A DNA stretch of 64,000 nt from Streptomyces sp. 1222.5 (lineage in GTDB: Bacteria > Actinomycetota > Actinomycetes > Streptomycetales > Streptomycetaceae): the NCBI RefSeq assembly GCF_900105245.1, contig NZ_FNSZ01000001.1, forward strand, positions 7,996,001 through 8,060,000. Reading direction: 5' to 3'. The translations under genes and the position numbers were made by a program. Shown here piece after piece: positions 16,326 through 23,706 of the stretch; the stretch's first letter is position 1, and each line of letters begins with the position of its first letter. Under the pieces are notes generated by a model, which worked only from the letters and a program-made list of their open reading frames with translations, had not been told where the DNA came from and ran no database searches.

Positions 16326-17867
16326 TCAGAGGCGTCCATCGGGCCGCCCCCTCTCCGGCCGGTCGGCCGGACGCGCGGGCCGCGGGGCGTGCGGCCGGGG
16401 CGGCTGCACCGGACCGGACGTGCCGGCGCGGTCGATCGGTTCGACCTCGTCGGGCCGGAAGTAGTGGTAGCGGCCGTACCAGTCGTGCAGTTCGGCGGCC
16501 GGGTCGTCGTCCACGGTGACGGCCAGGCGCACGCTGCCGTCCACGTCGTGGAAGACCGCGGCGACCTGTGCGGTCCGCCCGTCCAGGAACATGTCCTGGG
16601 CGTCGGCGCCCCGCACGCGCGGACGCAGCCGCACCCGGCTGCCGCCGCCGACCGGCACCCCGCCGACGTCCACCGTGTCGGTCGCCGGGGAGAGCCCCTC
16701 GTCACCGCCCTCCTGCCACCAGGCGGGCCGCTGGGCGGCCGCCGGACGCACGGCCGCCATCGAGCGGATGGTGCCGTGCAGCCGGGCGAACACCTCGGGC
16801 GGCATGGTGTCCACGCGGTCGAGGATGTCCGCGGCCCGCGGATCGGTGGCCCGCGCCTCGGCCTTCTCCTCGTCGGTCAGCAGCATCGTGCGCAGCGTCA
16901 GGATCTCGTCGATCTCCGCCGCGTCGTGCAGATCGCCCGGGCTCTCCGGAGCGACCTGCGGAAAGTCGGGGAGGATGATCGGGGCGGACAGCAGCACCGT
17001 GCTCGTTCCGCCGTCCCGCGACGCACCGCCGAGCACGGGGAACGTGAACGCGTTGCGGCAGCCGCGGGCCTGCTCGGCGAGGTCCGCGGGCGGATCGACG
17101 AGGGACACGAACTCCGCGCCGTCCCCGCCCAGGAGGGTGTGCGTGGCGATCAGCGCGTTCCGCAGGGCCTCACCGCGCAGCGCCCGGGGGTCAGGAACCT
17201 CCCCGGTGTTCTCGGTGCGCACCCGCAGCCGGTAGAGGTCCGGCGCGACCGGCTCGGCCACGGCCGTCGTGACGGCGCGCAGCTCCCGGCGGCGGCGTAC
17301 CGTCCGCCCCGGCCCGGCGGGAAGGGGCGCGTACTCCGTACCGGCGGGTGCGCCGACGGCGACGGATCCGCCGCCGCGCAGCAACTCCGTCAGGGGCAGG
17401 ACCAGTTCGGTCTCGCGCGGCACCGCTTCCTCGAACGACAGATGGGTGACGCCGTCGTCCGTGCGCAGGGACTCGACCGGGCGGTGCCCGCCGCTCCCGT
17501 CGGCCGCCTCCACCTGCTTGTCCTGCATCTGGAGGTACCGCACGCGCACCCGTACGACCGCGTCCTCGCGCCGGGCCCGCAGCAGGACCTGCGTCTCCTG
17601 GTACCACGAGTCCGCCGACCCGGAGATCCCGGGCGTCACCGGCCCGTCCCGCTCCACCCAGTCCCGGGGCAGCAGTACCCCGAACTGCCAGCGGACCCGG
17701 TTCTTCGGCGAGGACCGGCGGTACGGGTAGAGCAGGTAGCCCTCGTACAGCACGGCGTCGGCGACGGCGCTCAGCTGATCGACGCGGGCGCCCGAAGGGT
17801 CGTCCGACGCGTCGGCGTCGTCCACCACCGCGCTCGCCGTGCCCCCCATGCCGACGTGGTCCGCCAT
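16326..17867 (-). CDS. Hypothetical protein upstream of hhySL, 513 residues
   Basis: This is a large soluble protein with no catalytic motif that I recognise. The N-terminal part has 'AVADAVLYEGYLLYPYRRSS' followed by 'RVRWQFGVLLPRDW', then beta-rich sequence with alternating charged and hydrophobic residues, and a helical centre ('IDEILTLRTMLLTDEEKAEA'). The C-terminus holds an Asp-rich 'AVTVDDDPAAELHDWYGRYHYFRPDEVEPID' segment and a basic Pro/Arg-rich tail. It is the first gene of the minus hydrogenase operon. Equivalent genes accompany group 1h hydrogenases in other actinobacteria as far as I recall, so it may be a scaffold, maturation or electron-transfer partner. The function is not known to me. 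Confidence 0.75.
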   Translation of the reverse strand: MADHVGMGGTASAVVDDADASDDPSGARVDQLSAVADAVLYEGYLLYPYRRSSPKNRVRWQFGVLLPRDWVERDGPVTPGISGSADSWYQETQVLLRARREDAVVRVRVRYLQMQDKQVEAADGSGGHRPVESLRTDDGVTHLSFEEAVPRETELVLPLTELLRGGGSVAVGAPAGTEYAPLPAGPGRTVRRRRELRAVTTAVAEPVAPDLYRLRVRTENTGEVPDPRALRGEALRNALIATHTLLGGDGAEFVSLVDPPADLAEQARGCRNAFTFPVLGGASRDGGTSTVLLSAPIILPDFPQVAPESPGDLHDAAEIDEILTLRTMLLTDEEKAEARATDPRAADILDRVDTMPPEVFARLHGTIRSMAAVRPAAAQRPAWWQEGGDEGLSPATDTVDVGGVPVGGGSRVRLRPRVRGADAQDMFLDGRTAQVAAVFHDVDGSVRLAVTVDDDPAAELHDWYGRYHYFRPDEVEPIDRAGTSGPVQPPRPHAPRPARPADRPERGRPDGRL

Positions 17868-18070
17868 GCCGCCTCCTCGTCACCGATGCACCGCGCATCC
17901 CTTCCACCACGGTCACACCCGTCACGGACCCTCGCCCCTCCGGCGCACCGACATTGGGCCGGTCAGGGGAATCGGGACGGGGGGACCTGGGGGAACGCAC
18001 CCGCCGTCGGGGTGCGGTGCGAGCACGCGGCGGCGGAGCCCCTGGTGGGCCGGCGCCGGGGGGAGCGGTG

Positions 18071-18736
18071 TCAGCCGAGTGGACGCGGTCCGTACAGGGC
18101 GTGGTCGGCGCCGGTGGCGAGGGCCCGGTAGCGGTCGCCGCAGGACCAGTGCCACCACTCGGTGGGGTGGTTCACCCGGCCGGAGGCGGTCGGCGCCGCC
18201 CCGAGCAGCCGTCGGTCGGCGCGGGCCCCGGGACCGATGCCGGGCGCGTCCGTGCGGCAGGCGCAGCCGCTGTCCTCCGGGCCGGCGTCCACCTCGCTGC
18301 CCATGTCGAGTGCGTGTCCGTCGGCGGAGGAGGGTGGGGTCCACCGCCGCTCCCGCGCCGGGCGGTGCGATCTCCGGTGGAGACACGTACCGGCCGGCGG
18401 CGTCGCGCACCCGCGTGGCCGGCCGGTCCGGATGCTCGGTGCACAGCCGGTCGGCGTACCGCTCGAAGTGGGCGCGTTGCGGCGCGGGCGGCCGGTACCC
18501 CTCGACGAACAGCAGTCGCACGCCGTCCGGCAGCAGCGACAGCGCGGCGAGCAGCCGGGTGAGGACGCTTTCCCGCAGATGCGCGAACGCCCCTGTTTCC
18601 TAGGCCCGTCGGGGGCGACGGCGAGGGAGCCTTCGCGGCGGTCGTCGACGAGCCGTTCGCCGCAGTCGACGACCGGAACGGCCGCGATCCTCGGATCAGC
18701 CAGGACCACGATGCCGTTCACGGTCGTGGGGTTCAC
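18071..18736 (-). pseudogene. Broken D-Ala-D-Ala dipeptidase (VanX-like)
   Basis: The locus starts at a GTG overlapping the methyltransferase stop. The N-terminus ('IVVLADPRIAAVPVVDCGE') and C-terminus ('VNHPTEWWHWSCGDRYRALA') read in one frame. The family middle ('FAHLRESVLTRLLAALSLLPDG', 'LLFVEGYRPPAPQRAHFERYA', 'YVSPPEIAPPGAGAAVDPT') reads only in another frame, roughly 18330-18590. Two compensating frameshifts therefore scramble the catalytic core, although no stop interrupts the outer frame. The zinc-ligand His expected in 'APHSAGAAVD' is Pro here, a second inactivating change. M15D enzymes hydrolyse D-Ala-D-Ala; this copy should not. Confidence 0.8.
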
Positions 18737-19554
18737 CGCATCCGTGCCGTGGCGATGTGGCCCCGGAAGGCGCAGGGGACGGTCCCGTCGGGCGCCGTGA
18801 TGTCGCGGACCTCGGCTTGGAAGGCGGTCCGCAGGCGCTCCACGGCCGCCCTGTCGAGCGGGCCGAGGTCGTAGAGGCCGGAGACGGCGGCCCACACCTG
18901 TGCCACCGGACCGCCCAAGTCGATGGGCACGGTCTCCCAGTCGACCGCGGCGAAGCCCGCCGGAGCGAGCACCTCGTCGAGTCCCTCGCGGCTCCGCGTC
19001 CTTCTGTCACCCAGCGCGGGGATGCGCTGCGAGGCGGGCGCCTCCTCGATCGTGCGCCGCAACAGCCCGAGGAACCGCTCGTACGCCTCCCCGCCGAAGG
19101 CGCCGCCTCCGACGACGCACGCCAGAACTCCTCCGGGGGACAGGACCCGGGCGACCTCCGCCACGACCTGCTCGATCTCTCCCATCAGCATCAGCGCCAT
19201 GTGGGAGACGCAGGCGTCGAAGCTGCCGTCGGCGAAGGGGAGCGTCTGCGCCCGCCCCTCCGCCAAAGCGGCCCCGGACAGCGCCGGTCGAAGCCGTGCC
19301 AGCGCCAGAGAGTGCGCAGACAGGTCGAGCCCCGCGAGCCGTCGTCCGTTCTCGCGGGCCAGCAACTCGAGCAGCAGGCCGTCACCGCAGCCCAGGTCCA
19401 GCACCCGCCCGCGTCCGGCCACCCGGTCGCACAGGAGTTGATAGCTGGACCTGCCGTCCGGGGCGCGGCCGCCGCCGAACGCCTCCGCGGTCACCGCCGG
19501 CCGCTCGGCGTGGAAGGCCTGCAGAAAGGCTTCTTGCGCTGCGGTGGTCGTCAT
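18733..19554 (-). CDS. Class I SAM-dependent methyltransferase
   Basis: The protein has 273 residues. The Rossmann-type SAM-binding motif I is 'VLDLGCGDGLLLELLA' (about 51-66), with an acidic strand end in 'LAGLDLS', motif II-like 'LPFADGSFDACVSHMALMLM' (about 106-125) and 'RVLSPGGVLACVVGGG' (about 140-155). The C-terminal part is helical with 'VSGLYDLGPLDRAAVERLR', typical of small-molecule methyltransferases of the UbiE/Methyltransf_11 group. The substrate is not deducible. The stop overlaps the GTG of the broken dipeptidase, so the two once formed a coupled pair. Confidence 0.85.
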   Translation of the reverse strand: MTTTAAQEAFLQAFHAERPAVTAEAFGGGRAPDGRSSYQLLCDRVAGRGRVLDLGCGDGLLLELLARENGRRLAGLDLSAHSLALARLRPALSGAALAEGRAQTLPFADGSFDACVSHMALMLMGEIEQVVAEVARVLSPGGVLACVVGGGAFGGEAYERFLGLLRRTIEEAPASQRIPALGDRRTRSREGLDEVLAPAGFAAVDWETVPIDLGGPVAQVWAAVSGLYDLGPLDRAAVERLRTAFQAEVRDITAPDGTVPCAFRGHIATARMR

Positions 19555-19613
19555 CCGCCCAACCTACGGCGCGGGCCGCACGACGGGGAACGGCACCCGG
19601 GGCTCGTCCGCGT

Positions 19614-20237
19614 CTACGGGCAGGATTCCCCGTACTTGACCGCGTCGAGGGCGACCGGCCGCCCGGTCAGCTTCGTCCCCGCGGCCGGTTTCTGCGTGCA
19701 GACCTGCCAGTTCGACTCGATGAGCACGAAACGGCTCGCGCCCGTGGCGTCGTCCACGGTGATCGAGGTGCCGCTGTCGAGTGCCTGGCGGGCGGCCTTC
19801 ACGCTCTTGCCGCGGAAGTCGGGCATGGTCCCGCCGGCGTCCGGGGAAGCGGCCTGGTCGTGCGCGGGGCACGTCTCGTCGAGCTTGACGGCGCCGAAGT
19901 CCAGTTCGGCGTCCGTGGCCCGGACGGTGCCCGCTGCGACGTTCTGCGCGCACACCTTCCAGTCGCGGTCCAGGATCTGCATGCGTGCCCGGCCGAGGGA
20001 GTCGTGGGACGTGAGGCGGTGGAAACCGGCGGCCTGGGCCGCGTCCTGGGCGGACTGCAAACCCATACCGACGAAATCGGGCACTGTCCTGCTGCCGCCG
20101 TCGGCCTTGCTGTCATGGGTGGACGTCGCGGCGGGGGTGCTGCCGCTGCTTCCGGTCGTGTCGGCCGACTTGCACGCGGTGGCCGTCCCGAGGACGGCGA
20201 CGACGGCGACGGCGCAGGCGAGCGTTCGGCGGCTCAT
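19614..20237 (-). CDS. Lipoprotein with two PASTA-like domains
   Basis: The 207-residue exported protein has a signal 'MSRRTLACAVAVVAVLGTATAC' with a lipobox (TATAC) whose Cys (residue 22) would be lipidated. After a Ser/Thr-rich linker come two tandem PASTA-type repeats: about 50-125, beginning 'VPDFVGMGLQSAQDAAQAAGF', and about 137-207, beginning 'MPDFRGKSVKAARQALDSG'. Each ends in a paired cysteine arrangement ('WKVCAQNVAAGT...DETCP' and 'WQVCTQKPAAGT...GESCP') suggesting one disulfide per repeat. PASTA modules usually bind muropeptides or stabilise cell-wall proteins; here there is no kinase or transpeptidase domain. Confidence 0.85.
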   Translation of the reverse strand: MSRRTLACAVAVVAVLGTATACKSADTTGSSGSTPAATSTHDSKADGGSRTVPDFVGMGLQSAQDAAQAAGFHRLTSHDSLGRARMQILDRDWKVCAQNVAAGTVRATDAELDFGAVKLDETCPAHDQAASPDAGGTMPDFRGKSVKAARQALDSGTSITVDDATGASRFVLIESNWQVCTQKPAAGTKLTGRPVALDAVKYGESCP

Positions 20238-20367
20238 GGTTCCCCCCAGGGTCGTTCACATGGCGAAGCGGGGTGAGCGTACGCCGGTGCCGTGCCGGGC
20301 GGAGGGCGCCCTATGGCGCTGTCACCGGATCGGGTGGTCCGCGGACCGGGGCCTCGCCCCTGCGTCG

Positions 20368-21588
20368 CTAGGGCTCGGGCAGGCGCTCCACCGTCACCAG
20401 GGCCGCGTCGTCGTCGAGGTCGCCGCGGACGTGATGCAGGAGACCGCGGCGCAGCCCGGCCACCATGGCGTCCAGCGGGCGGGTGGCGTGCGCGCGCAGG
20501 TGCGCGGGCAGGTCGTGGAATCGGCCACGGCGGTCGCGGGCCTCGACGAACCCGTCGGTGTACAGCACCAGGCGGTCGCCCGGCACGAACGGCACGGTCT
20601 CGGCGACGGGCCGCGCGCCCAGCAGGTCACCGAGGCCGAGCGGCGCGCCGGGCTGTCCGGGCTCGAAGGGCCGCACCTCGCCCGCGTGCACGACGTACGG
20701 CTCGGGGTGCCCGCAGTGCACGATCCGGGCCAGGCCCTCACCGGGCGGGAACTCCACCAGCAGCGCGGTCGCGAACCGCTCCGTGAACAGGGCGCCCGTC
20801 CCGTCCCCCCTCCGATCGTCCGGGGTTCCGTCCACCGCGGTTATCTGGCGCCGGGCCCGCTCGTCCAGTTCCTCCGCCACCGTGGTCAACGAGGGCTCGC
20901 GGTGAGCCAGTTCACGGAACGCGCCGAGCAGGGCCGCCGACGCGCCGACGGCCGGCAGCCCCTTGCCGCGGACGTCGCCCATCAGGACGCGCGGTCCGAA
21001 CGGCGTGTGCAGTGCCTCGTAGAAGTCGCCGCCGATCCGCGCCTCCGACTCGGCCGGCAGGTACACGCCGCGCAGGGCCAGGGTGCCGATGCGGCGGGGC
21101 AGCGGGTGCATCAGCGCGCGCTGCGCGGTCTCCGCGACGGAGCGGACCTGATGGAGCTGGCGTTCCCGGCGCTGCCGCAGGGAGCAGGCGGCGAGCGAGG
21201 TGAGCCCGACCACCAGCAGGGTGCCGAGGACGACGTCCGAGTCCTGACGGCCGCACTGCCCGGCGTCCCACTGGAGCAGGGCGGTCACCCCGACGGCGGC
21301 GCCGGCGAGCACCGCCGTCGCCCGCCACGGCAGCAGTACGGCCGCCAGGACCGGGACGGCCGCCATGACCGGTGAGACGTGCAGCCAGTCCGGTGTGAGC
21401 AGATCGGTGAGGGCGACGACCACCATGAGCAGCACGGGCGCGGTGGCCGGCAGCGCGCGTGCGGCGACGAGGCGGTGGGCACGGGGGTGTGCGCCGGGCC
21501 GGCGGGCGTGCGCGGGCGGTCCGGCGGGGTGCCGGGCATCGGTGGTCTCGGGGTGGGAGGGACCGGGGATCCGGGTGTGTGAGGTCAT
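20368..21588 (-). CDS. Membrane-anchored PP2C/SpoIIE-type serine phosphatase
   Basis: The protein has 406 residues. The ATG at 21588 overlaps the stop of the upstream FUSC-like frame (ATGA). Residues about 35-135 hold four or five hydrophobic helices ('APVLLMVVVALTDLL', 'VMAAVPVLAAVLLPW', 'VVLGTLLVVGLTSLAACSL'). A linker helix leads to the PPM phosphatase domain (about 170-400) with metal-binding acidic motifs 'ARIGGDFYEAL', 'MGDVRGKGLPAVGASA', 'LVLYTDGFVEARD' and 'DDDAALV'. Such proteins dephosphorylate STAS anti-sigma-factor antagonists in sigma-factor control. A STAS protein and an anti-sigma-type ATPase are encoded at 54.1-55.2 kb, but a direct link is speculative. Confidence 0.88.
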   Translation of the reverse strand: MTSHTRIPGPSHPETTDARHPAGPPAHARRPGAHPRAHRLVAARALPATAPVLLMVVVALTDLLTPDWLHVSPVMAAVPVLAAVLLPWRATAVLAGAAVGVTALLQWDAGQCGRQDSDVVLGTLLVVGLTSLAACSLRQRRERQLHQVRSVAETAQRALMHPLPRRIGTLALRGVYLPAESEARIGGDFYEALHTPFGPRVLMGDVRGKGLPAVGASAALLGAFRELAHREPSLTTVAEELDERARRQITAVDGTPDDRRGDGTGALFTERFATALLVEFPPGEGLARIVHCGHPEPYVVHAGEVRPFEPGQPGAPLGLGDLLGARPVAETVPFVPGDRLVLYTDGFVEARDRRGRFHDLPAHLRAHATRPLDAMVAGLRRGLLHHVRGDLDDDAALVTVERLPEP

Positions 21589-23431
21589 CGTCGCAGTGAG
21601 GTCCGTAGTGGGGTGGACGTCCGGCGGGGCCGGGCGGGCCGGGGAGGTGGGGCGGGCGCCGGTGCGGAGAGGCGGGTCAGGGCCTGGTCCAGATGGCGGA
21701 GCAGACGCCGGTCCTCGGCGTCGGCGCCCGTCGGCTCGGGGGCGGGAGCGCCGAGCCGGGCGACGGCCCGCCGCGCGGCGGGCAGCGCGGGGTGCGGCCG
21801 CCCGCCCCGGCAGGAGTAGACGCACAGCGCGGTCGTTCGCAGCAGCCGCGCGTACGGCTCCGCCAGGACGGCGGCGGTGCCGTGACCGCCGGCGACGGCG
21901 GGTGGCCGGGACTGAAGCGGTCCAGCGCTGCGGGGTGCGTGTGGGGGCCGCGGATCGCGGTTGTTCCGGGGTCCGCGCACCCAGGGCACACGGCTGACGC
22001 GGGCTCCCCGTGGGCGGGGGCGTCGGTGTGTGCCGCGCCGGGGCTGCCCGGGGCGCGCTCGGGAGCGGCCGCCCCGCTCGAGCCGGGGCTCGGTGGGACG
22101 TGCCCCTCGCGTGGGCCGGTGCTCGCCGGGTCGTGCCGGTCGCGTGGGCCGGTGCTCGCCGGGTCGTGCCGGTCGCGTGGGCCGGTGCTCGCCGGGTCGT
22201 GTCCTGTGCCCGGCTCCTCGGTTGGATCGGTGTTCCCGGGGCCGGGGTGGCCGGGGCTTGCGGCTGGTATCGGGTGCCGGTGGGCGGGGGCGTCGGCGTG
22301 TGCCGGGTCGGTGCTGCCCGGGGTGCGCTCGCAAGCGGCCGGCTCTCCTGGGCCGGTGCTCGCTGGTACGTGCCCCTCTCCTGGGCCGGTGCTCGCCGGG
22401 TCGTGCTGGTCGCGTGGGCCGGTGCTCGCCGGGGCGTGTCCTGTGCCCGGCTTCTCGGTTGCTTCGCTGTTCCCGGGGCCGGGGTGGCCGGGGCTTCCCA
22501 GGGCATGCTCGGGCGCGGCCGCCCGTACCCGGCCGGGGCTGTCGGAGGTGCGGTCGGTGACGCCCCCGCGCGCGGGGCTGAAGCCGGCGTCCGCGCCCGA
22601 TGCGGCGGACGCCGGGCGCGGGACGCCGGCCGCGGACGGATGGGTGTCCAGGAGCCGGCCCGTCGCCGCCACCCGCCCGGCCACGTCCGTGAGCGTCTCC
22701 AGGACCCTGCGGTCCAGGTGCCAGCGGCGGCGCCTGGCCGTGGGCCGGACGTTCCACCGCATGCTCTCGTGCGCCTCGTCGACGGCGGCGCGGGCGCGGG
22801 TGAGTGCCGTGTCCAGGTCGTCCTCCCAGGTCGTGCCGAGAACCTTCCGGGGCCGCTCCCGCCGTACGGCCGCGTCGGCCAGGCCGTCGAGGTGCCGGGC
22901 GATCAGCACGCGCAGATCCTCCAGGGCTCGCTCGGCGGACCGGACGCGCACGGTGGGGCACAACAGCGCGCTGCACGCCAGACCGAACGCGATGCCCACG
23001 ACGATCTCCGCGAGGTGGGAGGTCAGCTCGCCGGAGTGCCGGCAGCGGACGAGGGCGTAGGTGATCAGGGCGGTCGTGGGCACATGCAGCCCGTAGTGCC
23101 CGAGGAACCCCTGCCGGGCCGACAGCACCGAGGCGAACACGACGAAGCCCAGTCCCAGCATGGCGGGCTCCGCGTACAGCGCGCCGGGCACGGCGACGAG
23201 CACCCCGAGGAGGCAGCCCGCGGCGTAGCGCAGGGCAGCGCTGACGGTGCGGGCCACCGTCGTCTCCACGATGAGCAGCGCCGCGACGGCGCCCGCGTAC
23301 GGATCGGGAGTGTGCAGGAGGGCCGCACACGTCTGCCAGGTCAGGCCCGCCGCCACCGTCGCCCGCGCGGCTTCGGCGCAGCCGGCCCGTGCGACCCGGG
23401 CCGTGATCGCGGACACCCCTCCGCCCTGCAT
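21585..23431 (-). pseudogene. FUSC-type membrane protein, frameshifted by repeats
   Basis: The N-terminal part (ATG at 23431, GGAGG upstream) has the FUSC/aromatic-acid-exporter pattern: several hydrophobic helices ('TPDPYAGAVAALLIVETTVA', 'AAGCLLGVLVAVPGAL', 'IVVGIAFGLACSALLCPTVRV') and a helical cytosolic segment with 'TWEDDLDTALTRARAAVDEA' up to about 22600. A Pro/Gly/His-rich repeat region follows. The natural C-terminal helices ('VLAEPYARLLRTTALC', 'RRLLRHLDQALTRL') lie in a different frame, ending at 21585 and overlapping the phosphatase start. In the N-terminal frame a stop comes at 21677. A frameshift within the repeats (about 21900-22560) is therefore likely; a contraction-switched gene is the alternative. 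Confidence 0.65.
22010..22500. repeat. Intragenic duplicated block with 33-bp minisatellite
   Basis: Two imperfect blocks start about 270 bp apart (the common start tgggcgggggcgtcgg occurs at 22011 and 22281). Both end in a shared 'gtgtcctgtgcccggct' segment followed by a C/G-rich 'cccggggccggggtggcc' stretch. Within the first, a 33-bp unit repeats in tandem (22109-22141, 22142-22174, then a partial copy from 22175). On the minus strand the unit encodes an 11-residue Pro/Ser/Thr/His-rich peptide (for example ASTGPRDRHDP). The units keep frame, so a frame change must come from an indel elsewhere in the region. Confidence 0.85.
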
Positions 23432-23519
23432 GTCTCGTCCGCCTCCTTCCGTCGCCGTGCGGTCCGTCTTCGCGGTCGCGGGCCCCGGAAGGCCCGGCAA
23501 GCCGCCCAGGATAATCGGA

Positions 23520-23544
23520 CAAATAGGGCAAGTGGCAAATAGGG
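23520..23544. promoter_or_regulatory. Direct repeat in divergent promoter region
   Basis: CAAATAGGG occurs at 23520-23528 and 23536-23544, 16 nt apart, in an unusually AT-rich island between the FUSC-like gene (minus) and the 531-residue membrane-protein gene (plus). The island contrasts with its GC-saturated surroundings and is the best candidate for promoter and operator elements in this 275-bp divergent gap. The binding factor is unknown. Confidence 0.4.
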
Positions 23545-23706
23545 AATGTGTATGGCCGGCGAGTGGCGGCGTCCCTCGCCTCGGGTGCGCGACCTGTTCA
23601 AACATCAATGACCGGGCCGGTGTTCGGGCCTCTGTCGGGTGCGCGCCGGCGCCCGTACACTGCTCGTCCGCGGTCATGGGGGGCGCGGTCGGTGGGGGGA
23701 GCCATC

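Noticed and set aside
15105..18131. 1008-codon plus-strand frame over the hydrogenase structural genes
   Set aside because: It is antisense to hhyS and the 513-residue protein, whose motifs are clear; the plus-strand product shows no domain.
22109..22207. CRISPR-like array
   Set aside because: The 33-bp units are adjacent without unique spacers and lie inside a coding frame, so this is a minisatellite, not CRISPR.
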